Shown piece after piece: positions 25,251-34,020 of a stretch of DNA of 64,000 bases; positions within the stretch are counted from its first letter, which is position 1; every line of letters starts with the position of its first letter. The stretch is from assembly GCA_945860385.1 (NCBI GenBank), contig CAMAQD010000011.1:52225-116224 (forward strand), given 5' to 3'. The notes below the pieces were generated by a model, which saw nothing but the letters and a program-made list of their open reading frames with translations, did no database searches and was not told the origin of the DNA. Source of the stretch: Flavobacterium psychrophilum. Lineage in GTDB: Bacteria > Bacteroidota > Bacteroidia > Flavobacteriales > Flavobacteriaceae. The translations under genes and the position numbers were made by a program.

Positions 25251-26192
25251 ATGATAAAAAAAATTTCCCTCGGATTGCTAATTCTAGCCCTTTCCACTTC
25301 TTGCGTTTCCAAGAAAATATACAATGATTTAGAAAGCAAATACGCCGATTTAAAAAAAGAAAACAGAAGTATTTCAGATGAAAATGCCAATTTATTAAAG
25401 TCTAAAGCACAACTCGAATTAGAGCAAGAAGCTTTGAACAAGGAATTAGCAAAAATTAAATCTGACCGCGAAAAACTGCAGGCTGATTATGCGGCTTTAT
25501 CCACTAAAATGGATGTTTTGAAGGACTCTTATGCAGCTTTAGAAAAAAACAGCAGCGAATCGTTGAAAGCCAATATGGCCAAAAATCGTGAATTATTGGA
25601 ACAATTGGGAGCCAAAGAAAAAGCATTAGCGTTAGAACAAGAAAAATTAAACAAAAATGCACAACGTTTACAAGAGTTAGAAGCTTTGATAGCAGCTAAA
25701 GAGGAAAGTATGCGAAAACTAAAAGAAACACTGTCGAAAGCCTTGAACAGTTTTGAAGGTAAAGGTTTAACCGTAGAACAAAAAAACGGAAAAGTATATG
25801 TTTCTATGGAGAACAAATTACTATTCAAATCAGGAAGTTGGGCGGTAGGTTCCGAAGGTAAAACCGCTGTTGTCGAAGTGGGAAAAGTATTGGGAGACAA
25901 TCCAGATATTTCTGTTTTGATCGAAGGTCACACTGATGATGATCCATTTGGAGGTTCAGGACCAATAGCCGATAACTGGGATTTATCGACCAAAAGAGCC
26001 ACTGCAATCGTTGCCATTTTGAGCGAAAACAAAGCTGTCAATAAACAAAATTTAACCGCTGCCGGAAGAGGCGAATTCTCACCATTGGCTAGTAACGCTT
26101 CTGCCGAAGGAAAAGCCAAAAACCGTAGAATCGAAATTATCTTAACTCCAAGATTAGACGAGATCGCTGAGATGTTGAAGGAAATAAATTAA
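25251..26192 (+). CDS. OmpA-family lipoprotein with coiled coil (Pal-like)
   Basis: A 313-residue lipoprotein: the lipobox is LALSTSC (Cys18). Residues about 25-160 are a long coiled coil (YNDLESKYADLKKENRSI and repeated heptads up to EESMRKLKETLSKALN). Residues 175-300 are an OmpA/MotB peptidoglycan-binding domain (LLFKSGSWAVGSEG, VLIEGHTDDDPFGG, LSTKRATAIVAIL, AKNRRIEIILTPR). The coiled coil would hold the wall-binding domain at a distance from the outer membrane. It starts 2 bp after the barrel gene and ends in a terminator at 26215. It is distinct from the barrel-type OmpA at 3280. Confidence 0.92.
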   Translation: MIKKISLGLLILALSTSCVSKKIYNDLESKYADLKKENRSISDENANLLKSKAQLELEQEALNKELAKIKSDREKLQADYAALSTKMDVLKDSYAALEKNSSESLKANMAKNRELLEQLGAKEKALALEQEKLNKNAQRLQELEALIAAKEESMRKLKETLSKALNSFEGKGLTVEQKNGKVYVSMENKLLFKSGSWAVGSEGKTAVVEVGKVLGDNPDISVLIEGHTDDDPFGGSGPIADNWDLSTKRATAIVAILSENKAVNKQNLTAAGRGEFSPLASNASAEGKAKNRRIEIILTPRLDEIAEMLKEIN

Positions 26193-26214
26193 TCTTCGAA
26201 TAAACAAAATGTAG

Positions 26215-26250
26215 AAAAGGTTCGCGTGGAAATGCAGAACCTTTTTTCTT
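26215..26250 (+). terminator. Terminator after the OmpA-family lipoprotein
   Basis: Inverted repeat AAAAGGTTC (26215-26223) / GAACCTTTT (26237-26245), loop 13 nt, followed by T-rich sequence. Confidence 0.75.
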
Positions 26251-26294
26251 TTTAAAAAATTGTTAATGTTCCATCTAATCGTCAGACTAAACTT

Positions 26295-26302
26295 TACTTT
26301 TG
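26295..26302 (+). promoter_or_regulatory. Promoter -7 box of the aldo/keto reductase gene
   Basis: TACTTTTG, exact TAnnTTTG, 29 bp before the ATG at 26331. No TTG at the usual -33 spacing. Confidence 0.5.
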
Positions 26303-26330
26303 TACCCAATAATTTTATCGCTTTAAATAA

Positions 26331-27365
26331 ATGAAATACACCACTTTGCCCAATACCGATATAAAAATCAGTAAAATTTGCCTTGGCACCATGACTTTTG
26401 GTCAGCAAAATTCCGAAGCCGAAGGCCACGACCAAATGGATTATGCGCTTGAAAATGGAGTGAATTTCTTTGACACCGCCGAAATGTATTCGGTTCCGGC
26501 ACGTCAGGAAACCTATGGCAGTACAGAGAAAATTATTGGAACTTGGTTTAAAAAAACAGGGAGAAGAGAGGAAATAATTTTAGCTTCGAAAATTGCCGGA
26601 CCAAGTCCTAGTTTTGGTTATATGCGTGATAATTTAGATTTTTCTCCTAAAAGTATTAGAGTGGCTTTAGACCAAAGTTTGCAGCGTCTTCAAACAGATT
26701 ATATTGATTTGTATCAACTACATTGGCCGGAACGTAAAACAAATATGTTTGGACAACGTGGTTTCAAAGTGCAAGATGATGCTTGGGAAGACAATATTCA
26801 ATCTGTTTTGGAAACTTTAGACGGTTTTGTCAAACAAGGAAAAATTAATCACATTGGACTTTCTAACGAAACGCCTTGGGGAGTAATGCGTTTTTTGGAA
26901 GAAAGCAAACATCAAAATTTACCACGAGTAAAAACCATTCAAAACCCTTATTCTTTATTAAATAGAACTTTTGAGAGTGGGTTATCAGAGATTTGTATTC
27001 GAGAAAATTTGGGATTGTTGGCGTATTCGCCCTTGGCGTTTGGCATCTTATCGGGTAAATATTTATCTGGAATCAAGCCTAATTATAGAATTGCATTATT
27101 TCCTCAATATAGCAGATACAATAGTACTAAATGTACCGAGGCTACTATTTTGTATCAAGAAATAGCACATAAACACGGTTTAACTTTGACCGAAATGGCC
27201 CTAGCATTTGTAAACCAACAGGCTTTTATGACAAGTTCTATTATCGGCGCCACGACTTTGGAACAATTAAAAGAAAACATAGCATCAATAAACGTAGTTT
27301 TATCCGATGAAATTTTGAATGAAATAAATGCCGTCCAAGCTATAATTCCAGATCCTGCACCTTGA
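26331..27365 (+). CDS. Aldo/keto reductase, Tas-like
   Basis: A 344-residue NADP(H)-dependent oxidoreductase with the AKR TIM barrel. The catalytic tetrad is visible: Asp and Tyr in NFFDTAEMYS, Lys in ILASKIAGPS, and His in LYQLHWPERKTNMFG. The insertion after the first tetrad residues (VPARQETYGSTEKIIGTW) and the WPERKTNMFG block are typical of the E. coli Tas subgroup. The cofactor-binding end is SSIIGATTLEQLKENI. The substrate is unknown. It is a single gene with a promoter at 26295 and a strong bidirectional terminator at 27398. Confidence 0.9.
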   Translation: MKYTTLPNTDIKISKICLGTMTFGQQNSEAEGHDQMDYALENGVNFFDTAEMYSVPARQETYGSTEKIIGTWFKKTGRREEIILASKIAGPSPSFGYMRDNLDFSPKSIRVALDQSLQRLQTDYIDLYQLHWPERKTNMFGQRGFKVQDDAWEDNIQSVLETLDGFVKQGKINHIGLSNETPWGVMRFLEESKHQNLPRVKTIQNPYSLLNRTFESGLSEICIRENLGLLAYSPLAFGILSGKYLSGIKPNYRIALFPQYSRYNSTKCTEATILYQEIAHKHGLTLTEMALAFVNQQAFMTSSIIGATTLEQLKENIASINVVLSDEILNEINAVQAIIPDPAP

Positions 27366-27397
27366 TTATTTGACCACAAAGGTCATAAGAAGTTACC

Positions 27398-27436
27398 AAG
27401 TCCACAAAGAAAATTGATTCTTTGTGGACTTTTTTA
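27398..27436. terminator. Bidirectional terminator between convergent genes
   Basis: Perfect 14-bp inverted repeat AAGTCCACAAAGAA (27398-27411) / TTCTTTGTGGACTT (27418-27431), loop AATTGA, T run to 27435. It serves the aldo/keto reductase and possibly the GT51 gene. Confidence 0.85.
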
Positions 27437-27524
27437 TGATAAGACAGGTTTCAAAAAGATGTGAGGTTTATTTTTTTTAAAATTCTAAAATCTTGAGAAG
27501 CTTTGTGCCCTCTTCGCTTTTAAA

Positions 27525-29486
27525 TCAAAACTCAAATGGTTCTTCCACAGACAACGAATCTACAGCGATAGAATCTAGCACTTTTATATTCAGAAGAGAA
27601 TGTGCATTTCCTGTAAGTTGCAACGGAATGCTTTGTCCAATGGTGTCTTCTGCGGTTAGAATTCCTCTTCGCAACATCAAATTACTAAGGAATTTTTGCT
27701 GCTGTCTGGCAAAGGATTTCAGGTTTCCTTCGTTGTCAAATTGCCACATAAATTTCTTTGGTTTAGGGACAATGGTTGCCAAAAACAAACATTCTTTCAA
27801 GGTTAAATTGGCTGGACTTTTCTGGAAATAGAATTGTGCGGCTTCGCCAATTCCGTAGACATTTGGTCCCCATTCGATAACGTTGAAATAGACTTCGAGC
27901 ATTCGCTCCTTACTAGCAATTCTGTTATTTTCGAGGATATAAACCAACAGGATTTCTTCTAATTTTCTGGAAACAGTTTTTTCGCGGGTCAGAAACACAT
28001 TTTTGATTAATTGCATACTAATCGTGCTAGCACCTCGGGAGAATTTCTTGGTTCGAATGTTTTTGAGAATCGATTGCTTGAAAGCTTCGTTGATGAAGCC
28101 GCGATGCGAGAAAAACGAAGGATCTTCCGAGGTTAAAACACATTTTTGCAAATAAGGCGAAATTTGATCCAATGGCGTGTAATTTGGATTTTCAGAACCT
28201 ACTAAAACCGGGCGTTGTTGCACGTTTTGTATGATGGCGCGATACACAAATTCGCCGTTGAGTTTGTTCAGATTAGCTTCGCCATATTTGGTTATTCTTA
28301 GATTTTCTTTCTTCAATTTACTGTCAAAAACCAGTCGATTCGGTTTGTTTTTATTGAACATAAAATCTAACTTGTATTCAAAATTACCTTCGGCTTCCAT
28401 TCCTTGAAAATGGGTAAATAAACCATCTGGAAGCGAAACAATAAAGTCTTGTGCTTTCATTTTCGGAATCGTCACTTTGAGTTTGTATATTGTATCTTCT
28501 TCGGTTTCATAAGCCAGATAAGGATGGAATTTTACCTTGTTGAATTGAACAGTCGAACTGCTGTCAATGGAAATAAAATCAGAACCCAATAGGAACCGAA
28601 AGTCAAATTTGGCGTTTTTGATAACTACATCTTTGTTGGCAATTTTCTTGTGATTTATCATCAAATTGGCAATGGAAGCAAAACCGTCGATGTGCAATTC
28701 TCCACCTGATTTGTCTATATTTTGAATGTTGATTCTGATAGAGTCAAAACTCGATTTCAGATTGAATCGTTCGTCAAGATAAGGCACTTTTATTGCGCTG
28801 GTATCCATATTGAAAAACCGAATATCGGCAGTTTTGTTTCTTGGATCCGCAAAACCTTCGATTCTGATTCTTTGAATAAATGCTTTAGTTTCGACTTTGA
28901 TGGAAGTCTCCAATTGCTTGTTGACCAATCGTAGTTTTTGAAAAATTATCTTCGTTTTTTTGCCATTATCATCCAGTCGAAACGCGAGGTTTTCTACTTT
29001 CATATCCGTTGGAACCAAATTCAGCACTTTCGAAATGAGTCTATAAGCTACTTTGGCATAATCTCTTTTTTCGTTAGAAGAAGTCGTGTTTTCGTCTTTT
29101 TTTAGGAAAGCATCAAAATTTCGTCCTTTTTTATTTTTCACTAATTGCACATAACCATTTTCGATTTCTAATGTTCCCAGTTGAACATCGCCAACCAACA
29201 ATCGCCATAAATTGACGCTGGTTTTCATTTTATGAATGTTGAAAAGAGTATCGGCATTTTTAGGAACTAAAATTATTTCGGAAAAACTCAGACCAGAAAA
29301 CCCAACAAAAGAGGCTTTTTTTACAGTAAAAGTGCTGTTGTATTCGCTTGCCATTTTAAAGGAAACTTTTGCGATGGTTTGCTTTAACAAAGCATTTCTA
29401 AAAACAAAAAGAGCTATAATTAGTGCCAAAAAAGTTGCGGTAATTATTTTTACAGCTAAAATTATTTTTTGTTTTCGGGTTCTCAT
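27525..29486 (-). CDS. AsmA-like / GT51 peptidoglycan glycosyltransferase fusion
   Basis: A 653-residue inner-membrane protein. There is one N-terminal membrane anchor (ILAVKIITATFLALIIALFVF). Residues about 35-410 are an AsmA/DUF748-like periplasmic region (SVNLWRLLVGDVQLGTLEIE, repeated 'IxNLAFRLD'-type strands). Residues about 425-600 are a GT51 glycosyltransferase with motif I EDPSFFSHRGF, motif II RGASTISMQLIKN, motif III SRKLEEILLVYILE and motif IV EVYFNVIEWGPNVYG. It polymerises lipid II glycan strands, as MtgA does. It has no transpeptidase domain. The GASTISMQ variant of the usual G-STI-QQ is noted but motifs I, III and IV are intact. Confidence 0.85.
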   Translation of the reverse strand: MRTRKQKIILAVKIITATFLALIIALFVFRNALLKQTIAKVSFKMASEYNSTFTVKKASFVGFSGLSFSEIILVPKNADTLFNIHKMKTSVNLWRLLVGDVQLGTLEIENGYVQLVKNKKGRNFDAFLKKDENTTSSNEKRDYAKVAYRLISKVLNLVPTDMKVENLAFRLDDNGKKTKIIFQKLRLVNKQLETSIKVETKAFIQRIRIEGFADPRNKTADIRFFNMDTSAIKVPYLDERFNLKSSFDSIRINIQNIDKSGGELHIDGFASIANLMINHKKIANKDVVIKNAKFDFRFLLGSDFISIDSSSTVQFNKVKFHPYLAYETEEDTIYKLKVTIPKMKAQDFIVSLPDGLFTHFQGMEAEGNFEYKLDFMFNKNKPNRLVFDSKLKKENLRITKYGEANLNKLNGEFVYRAIIQNVQQRPVLVGSENPNYTPLDQISPYLQKCVLTSEDPSFFSHRGFINEAFKQSILKNIRTKKFSRGASTISMQLIKNVFLTREKTVSRKLEEILLVYILENNRIASKERMLEVYFNVIEWGPNVYGIGEAAQFYFQKSPANLTLKECLFLATIVPKPKKFMWQFDNEGNLKSFARQQQKFLSNLMLRRGILTAEDTIGQSIPLQLTGNAHSLLNIKVLDSIAVDSLSVEEPFEF

Positions 29487-29533
29487 AAAGTATTTGCACT
29501 TGAAATTTTCTACGCATAAAGAAAAGCAAAAAA

Positions 29534-29565
29534 AAGGGAATACGAATTAATTTTGTGATTCCCTT
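29534..29565. terminator. Hairpin upstream of the GT51 gene
   Basis: Inverted repeat AAGGGAAT (29534-29541) / ATTCCCTT (29558-29565) in the spacer between two minus-strand genes; its role is uncertain. Confidence 0.4.
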
Positions 29566-29589
29566 AGAGATTTTCTTGATTATTGAAAA

Positions 29590-29621
29590 CAAAAAAACCA
29601 CAATATTTTTGTATTGTGGTT
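29590..29621 (-). terminator. Terminator after the 148-aa gene
   Basis: Perfect 10-bp inverted repeat AACCACAATA (29596-29605) / TATTGTGGTT (29612-29621) with an A run on its left, giving a T run on the minus strand. Confidence 0.8.
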
Positions 29622-29646
29622 CTCGATGGTTTTAAAAGTTTAAAAT

Positions 29647-30093
29647 TTATAAACGATGCGCCAAATTAAGTTTACGTTTTAGCGGATTGTAGAAGTCTTT
29701 GACATGAGCTACAATCTCATTCAAAGTCATCTTGTCTGCTGTTTCTATCGCTTTTAGTTTAATTTTGCCAAGAGATTTTTCGTCTCGTATTTTTTGTTCC
29801 AATTTTAGTTTTGTTTCGGCGGGACCAAAAACATAGAGATAATCTGCTTTCTTAATGTGGTTCATTACTGCTTCCAGATAATAATCCATTTGCTCTTTTT
29901 TGCGGTTGTCAAATTTCGTTTCGCTGTCACTTTGTTGACTTCCGGAGAAAGTTCCTTTGTTGCTTTCTTTGTTGTGGTAAATTCTGTTTTCAACTTCAGA
30001 ATCTATCTCAATGATTTTTTCTTCTTTTTGACCTTCAAGAGCAACAATAATTGCTTTTTTAGTATCAATCCAGATTCCGACTTGTTTTTCCAT
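29647..30093 (-). CDS. Possible eRF1/host-attachment-like domain protein
   Basis: A 148-residue cytoplasmic protein. The layout MEKQVGIWIDTKKAIIVALE, a polar middle (GTFSGSQQSDSETKFDNRKK) and YLYVFGPAETKLKLEQKIRD resembles the small bacterial proteins distantly related to eRF1 domains ('ifGPgeaK.el...i'). The GP-A-x-K block is the best clue; the catalytic GGQ of release factors is not present. Stress or stationary-phase ribosome-associated roles are known for some relatives, but nothing here proves one. It is a single-gene unit with its own terminator. Confidence 0.5.
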   Translation of the reverse strand: MEKQVGIWIDTKKAIIVALEGQKEEKIIEIDSEVENRIYHNKESNKGTFSGSQQSDSETKFDNRKKEQMDYYLEAVMNHIKKADYLYVFGPAETKLKLEQKIRDEKSLGKIKLKAIETADKMTLNEIVAHVKDFYNPLKRKLNLAHRL

Positions 30094-30403
30094 AATTTTA
30101 TTTTTTAAATTTTTTTCGTTGGAGAAAAATCAACATATAAATTTACGAATAAATAATGTAAATCACTTATGTTAAGCGAGATAAAAAAGTGTTAAATTAA
30201 AAAGCTAAAAAAATTTAACAGCTATAAAACCTAAGGCAGTTCCTATTACAATTAAGAAAAAAATATTTCGACTCCATTTATCTTTAGATTGTTCATCTTT
30301 CAAATTTGTTTTGCAAAATTTAATTAATAGCCACCAAATCAACCTCCTAAATAATGTAAGAATGGGAATCTCATAAATAAAAATTCTTTTGTATTATATT
30401 TTT
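30094..30403. other. 310-bp spacer between the 148-aa gene and radA
   Basis: AT-rich. It holds a possible 45-residue membrane-protein frame on the minus strand (30205-30342); nothing else was recognised. Confidence 0.5.
30205..30342 (-). CDS. Possible small membrane protein downstream of radA
   Basis: A stop-free minus-strand frame ends with TAG at 30205. From a TTG at 30342 it reads LIWWLLIKFCKTNLKDEQSK, then DKWSRNIFFLIVIGTALGF and IAVKFF: a basic loop followed by a clear C-terminal membrane helix. The frame stays open up to about 30380 without an ATG, so the start is unclear (TTG or ATT). AGGAGG directly abuts the TTG. It lies 60 bp after the radA stop and could be co-transcribed. The hydrophobic and charged pattern is gene-like, but it could be fortuitous. 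Confidence 0.35.
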   Translation of the reverse strand: MIWWLLIKFCKTNLKDEQSKDKWSRNIFFLIVIGTALGFIAVKFF

Positions 30404-31765
30404 CTACCCAAACAACTCACTCGCCACATCTTCAATTTTCGCCACCAATCTTATTTTTATTATCGTGTTTTTCAATGCGATTTTATTGTATTTCGAAACA
30501 AAAATGGTTGAAAATCCTAATTTTTCCGCTTCCTGAATGCGTTGATCCACCCGATTTACGGGACGAATTTCGCCTGAAAGTCCGACTTCGCCAGCAAAAC
30601 AAAAATCTTTATTCACGGGAATATCTTCATTGGATGATAAAATAGCGGCAACAACTGCTAAATCAATAGCGGGATCATCCACAGAAATTCCACCAGTTAC
30701 ATTTAGGAAAACGTCTTTGGCGCCAAGCCTAAAGCCAGCGCGTTTTTCTAAAACGGCCAAAATCATATTCAGTCTTTTGGCGTTATAACCCGTTGTGCTG
30801 CGTTGTGGCGTTCCGTAAACTGCGGTGCTAACCAAGGATTGAATTTCAATCATTAACGGACGCATTCCTTCGAGAGTAGAGGCGATGGCGGTTCCTGATA
30901 ATTCTTCGTCTTTGTGTGAAATCAATATTTCTGAAGGGTTTGATACTTCGCGCAAACCGTTGCCCAGCATTTCATAAATTCCGATTTCGGCAGTGGAACC
31001 AAAACGGTTTTTAAGAGAACGCAAAATGCGATACACGTGATTTCTATCGCCTTCGAATTGTAAAACGGTATCGACCATATGTTCTAAAATTTTGGGTCCG
31101 GCAATATTTCCATCTTTGGTAATATGACCAATCAGAATCACGGGAACATTCGATTCTTTGGCAAATTTTATGAGTTCGGCGGTGGTTTCCCGAATTTGCG
31201 AAATGCTTCCCGGGGTCGATTCGATATAATCGGTATGAAGCGTTTGAATGGAATCGATGATGACGATTTCAGGTTCTATGGCTTCAATTTGTTTGAAGAT
31301 ATTTTGGGTTTTGGTTTCGGTAAGAATGTAGCAATTATCACTGTTCGGCGTGATTCGTTCGGCACGCATTTTTATTTGTTTTTGGCTCTCTTCGCCCGAA
31401 ACGTACAAGGTTTTATAAGGCAATTTTAAAGAAATTTGGAGTAAAAGAGTACTTTTTCCAATGCCGGGTTCGCCGCCCAAAAGGATTAACGAACCAGGAA
31501 CTATTCCGCCGCCCAATACGCGATTAAGTTCCCCGTCAAGCGTATTCATTCTTACTTCTTGGCTGGAATCAATTTCGTTGACTTTCAGGGGTTTCGAAAC
31601 TCTTTTCGAATCGGTAGTTGTAGGTTTCCAACTTGATTTTTCTTCTTTTTGAATAATTTCTTCGACTATTGTATTCCATTCTTTGCAGGAATTACATTGT
31701 CCTTGCCATCTTGAATATTGGGCACCACAATTTTGGCAAAAAAAGGAAGTTTTTACTTTAGACAT
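30404..31765 (-). CDS. radA: DNA repair protein RadA/Sms
   Basis: A 453-residue RecA-like ATPase that promotes branch migration of recombination intermediates. It has an N-terminal four-cysteine zinc finger (CQNCGAQYSRWQGQCNSCKEW), then Walker A GEPGIGKST (about residue 97), Walker B EIVIIDSIQTL, the RadA-specific LKNRFGST motif, and a C-terminal Lon-protease-like domain (LNVTGGISVDDPAIDLAVVA, FAGEVGLSGEIRPV). All family hallmarks are present at normal length. The gene stands between panD and small genes, all on the minus strand. Confidence 0.97.
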   Translation of the reverse strand: MSKVKTSFFCQNCGAQYSRWQGQCNSCKEWNTIVEEIIQKEEKSSWKPTTTDSKRVSKPLKVNEIDSSQEVRMNTLDGELNRVLGGGIVPGSLILLGGEPGIGKSTLLLQISLKLPYKTLYVSGEESQKQIKMRAERITPNSDNCYILTETKTQNIFKQIEAIEPEIVIIDSIQTLHTDYIESTPGSISQIRETTAELIKFAKESNVPVILIGHITKDGNIAGPKILEHMVDTVLQFEGDRNHVYRILRSLKNRFGSTAEIGIYEMLGNGLREVSNPSEILISHKDEELSGTAIASTLEGMRPLMIEIQSLVSTAVYGTPQRSTTGYNAKRLNMILAVLEKRAGFRLGAKDVFLNVTGGISVDDPAIDLAVVAAILSSNEDIPVNKDFCFAGEVGLSGEIRPVNRVDQRIQEAEKLGFSTIFVSKYNKIALKNTIIKIRLVAKIEDVASELFG

Positions 31766-31870
31766 TTTTTATTGACTTATTTCGTTTGTGTAAAAATAAA
31801 CTAAAGCATTCCAATAAAAAATTATTTGCAGCAATTAAAAACAAGTCGAGTTAGAAAAAGTATTTCTAGC

Positions 31871-32221
31871 TTAGGTCAATGAATTGTCATTTTCATTAGG
31901 GAAAATAACCCATGGTTTGAAGGTTTTGGCTTCCTCAAAATCAAGCGTTGCGTAAGAAATAATGATGATAATATCGTCTTTTTGAACTTTTCGAGCTGCT
32001 GGCCCGTTAAGCGTTATTTCGCCTGAATTTTTTTCGCCAACAATGACATAAGTCTCAAAACGTTCGCCATTATTGATGTTGACAATCGATACTTTTTCGC
32101 CTTCAATAAGATTTGAGGCGTTCATTAATGCTTCGTCAATAGTAATGCTACCGATGTAATTTAAATCGGCGCCAGTGACTCTAACACGGTGAATTTTTGA
32201 TTTTACTACTTGTATTTGCAT
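31871..32221 (-). CDS. panD: Aspartate 1-decarboxylase
   Basis: A 116-residue pyruvoyl enzyme that makes beta-alanine from aspartate for pantothenate and coenzyme A. The self-cleavage site is Gly24-Ser25 in NYIGSITID; Ser25 becomes the pyruvoyl group. Other conserved blocks are [21 protein letters not shown] and [20 protein letters not shown]. It lies 14 bp behind panC, which supplies the partner reaction, so the two genes form a pathway operon. Confidence 0.95.
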   Translation of the reverse strand: MQIQVVKSKIHRVRVTGADLNYIGSITIDEALMNASNLIEGEKVSIVNINNGERFETYVIVGEKNSGEITLNGPAARKVQKDDIIIIISYATLDFEEAKTFKPWVIFPNENDNSLT

Positions 32222-32235
32222 GGGGCAAAAGTAAA

Positions 32236-33084
32236 TTAATTTAATGAAATGGTATCAATCAATCGAATATTCTTAACAAATACAGCTATGAAAGCACGAT
32301 ATTTCTTGTTTTTGCTTTTTCGAATGCAAGGCAAAAGCGTTTTTTCGTCGGCAATTTGAAAGTATTCTAAAGTGAAAGTAGAATTGTTTTCAAATTCTTT
32401 TTGAACTTCTTCATTTACCATTTTGGCACTTAATTTCTTGAATTTTTCTTTAGATTCGATTAACGTTTTATAAATAATGGAAGCTTCTTGTTTTTCTTTT
32501 GGAGATAAAAGTTCATTTCGAGAACTCATCGCTAATTGGTTTGACTCTCTATAAATTGGACAACCCACGACGTTAACGTTGATTTTGTTTTTAGCGACCA
32601 TTTTCTTTATAATTTGCAATTGTTGAAAATCTTTTTCACCAAAATAGGCGTTGGTAGGTTGTACAATTTCGAACAGCCGTTTTACGATGGTACCCACTCC
32701 GTTAAAATGTCCTGGTCTGAATTTGCCTTCCATTTGATTTTCTAGCCCGTCAAAATCGAAAAATTGCGACGAAGGTTTTCCCTCATAAATATCATCAATA
32801 GTCGGGGCATAAACTATAATTTCAGGATTTAAATCACTAATTTTTTTTAGATCATCTTCTAATGTTCTAGGATATTTTGCGAGATCTTCAGGATTATTAA
32901 ACTGGGTAGGATTGACAAAAATACTTACAACTGTTGTTTCGTTTTTTTCCATTGATTGCTGCATCAATGATAAATGCCCTTGATGCAAGGCACCCATAGT
33001 TGGAACAAATCCGATAGAGGAATAATTCGTTTTAATAGATTTTAAATGGTCTATTAAAGCTGCTTTTCCGGAGAAAATATACAT
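32236..33084 (-). CDS. panC: Pantothenate synthetase (pantoate-beta-alanine ligase)
   Basis: A 282-residue ATP-dependent ligase joining pantoate and beta-alanine (from panD). Motifs: [16 protein letters not shown] with the HxGH-like nucleotide site, [36 protein letters not shown], and [11 protein letters not shown] corresponding to the KMSKS-like loop. I place the start at 33084 ([14 protein letters not shown]). The ATG at 33114 lies inside a perfect -7 box, TATGTTTG (33115-33108), and cannot be in the mRNA. panD follows by 14 bp. Confidence 0.95.
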   Translation of the reverse strand: MYIFSGKAALIDHLKSIKTNYSSIGFVPTMGALHQGHLSLMQQSMEKNETTVVSIFVNPTQFNNPEDLAKYPRTLEDDLKKISDLNPEIIVYAPTIDDIYEGKPSSQFFDFDGLENQMEGKFRPGHFNGVGTIVKRLFEIVQPTNAYFGEKDFQQLQIIKKMVAKNKINVNVVGCPIYRESNQLAMSSRNELLSPKEKQEASIIYKTLIESKEKFKKLSAKMVNEEVQKEFENNSTFTLEYFQIADEKTLLPCIRKSKNKKYRAFIAVFVKNIRLIDTISLN

Positions 33085-33107
33085 AGCTGTTTTATTGAAA
33101 TAATATG

Positions 33108-33115
33108 CAAACATA
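33108..33115 (-). promoter_or_regulatory. Promoter -7 box of panC-panD
   Basis: TATGTTTG on the minus strand, exact TAnnTTTG, 24 bp before the panC ATG at 33084. It decides the panC start. Confidence 0.6.
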
Positions 33116-33146
33116 ATATTTTAGTCTATAACTGCATAAATTTTTG

Positions 33147-33154
33147 TAATTTTG
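33147..33154 (+). promoter_or_regulatory. Promoter -7 box of the glycogen synthase-like gene
   Basis: TAATTTTG, exact TAnnTTTG, 39 bp before the ATG at 33193 and back to back with the panC promoter. Confidence 0.5.
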
Positions 33155-33192
33155 CATGTTTTACAAAGCCAATAAATTAAGTAATTTACAAT

Positions 33193-33999
33193 ATGGAAGA
33201 TAAGAGGATATTATATGTATCATCTGAAGTGGTGCCGTATCTAGCTGAAAATGAGGTCTCTTCAATGTCCTACGAAGTGCCAAAAATGATAAATAATCAA
33301 GGTGGACAAATTAGAATTTTCATGCCTAGGTATGGAAATATAAACGAAAGAAGACATCAATTGCATGAAGTAATTCGACTTTCAGGGATGAATTTGGTGG
33401 TAAATGACTTGGATATGCCTTTAATTATAAAGGTAGCATCGATTCCTAAAGAGCGAATTCAGGTTTATTTTATTGACAATGACGAATATTTTAAGCGGAA
33501 AGCTACATTTACTGACGAAGAAGGCGTGATGTTTCCGGACAATGACGAGCGAGCTATTTTCTTCGCTAAAGGTGTCGTTGAAACGGTAAAAAAATTGAAT
33601 TGGGTTCCCGATATCATTCACGTCCATGGTTGGATGGCTGCAATGTTGCCCATTTACCTGAAACATTTTTATAAAAACGAGGCATTATTTTCAGAGACCA
33701 AAATTGTAACTTCGGTTTACAGTCAGTCTTTCGAAGGGACTTTAGATATAGAAATGATCAACAAAATAAAATTTGACGGCATTCCGAATGAATCTATTTC
33801 AGATTTGGAAACTCCAGATTACGAAAGTATTATGCGGGCAACCATCCATCATTCTGATGCGGTTATTATTGCTTCAGAAAACCTCTCTTCAAGTTTAACA
33901 AAATTTATAGAATCTTCAGGAAAACCTTTTTTACCTTTCACCCCGAAAGATAAATTCGCCGAAACGTATTCTAATTTTTATAAAAATTTTGTTCTCTAA
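33193..33999 (+). CDS. Glycogen/starch synthase N-terminal-domain protein
   Basis: A 268-residue protein that is only the first Rossmann domain of a GT5 glycogen synthase: RILYVSSEVVPYLAENEVSS, MPRYGNINERRHQLHEV, DNDERAIFFAKGVVETVKKL, PDIIHVHGWMAAMLPIYLK. The usual full enzyme is about 480 residues. The second domain that binds ADP-glucose is missing. The substrate-binding KxGGL loop after 'SSE..P' is replaced by ENEVSSM. Synthase activity is thus unlikely. I recall Flavobacteriia keeping this short form next to panC and a DUF4270 gene, which suggests a conserved non-enzymatic or regulatory job rather than a fresh truncation. Confidence 0.8.
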   Translation: MEDKRILYVSSEVVPYLAENEVSSMSYEVPKMINNQGGQIRIFMPRYGNINERRHQLHEVIRLSGMNLVVNDLDMPLIIKVASIPKERIQVYFIDNDEYFKRKATFTDEEGVMFPDNDERAIFFAKGVVETVKKLNWVPDIIHVHGWMAAMLPIYLKHFYKNEALFSETKIVTSVYSQSFEGTLDIEMINKIKFDGIPNESISDLETPDYESIMRATIHHSDAVIIASENLSSSLTKFIESSGKPFLPFTPKDKFAETYSNFYKNFVL

Positions 34000-34020
34000 A
34001 TTAAAAATTTTCCTTTAAAC

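Noticed and set aside
33193..33999. Frameshifted full-length glycogen synthase continuing into 34 kb
   Set aside because: No second GT5 domain can be read in any frame downstream; the DUF4270 lipoprotein begins 21 bp later.
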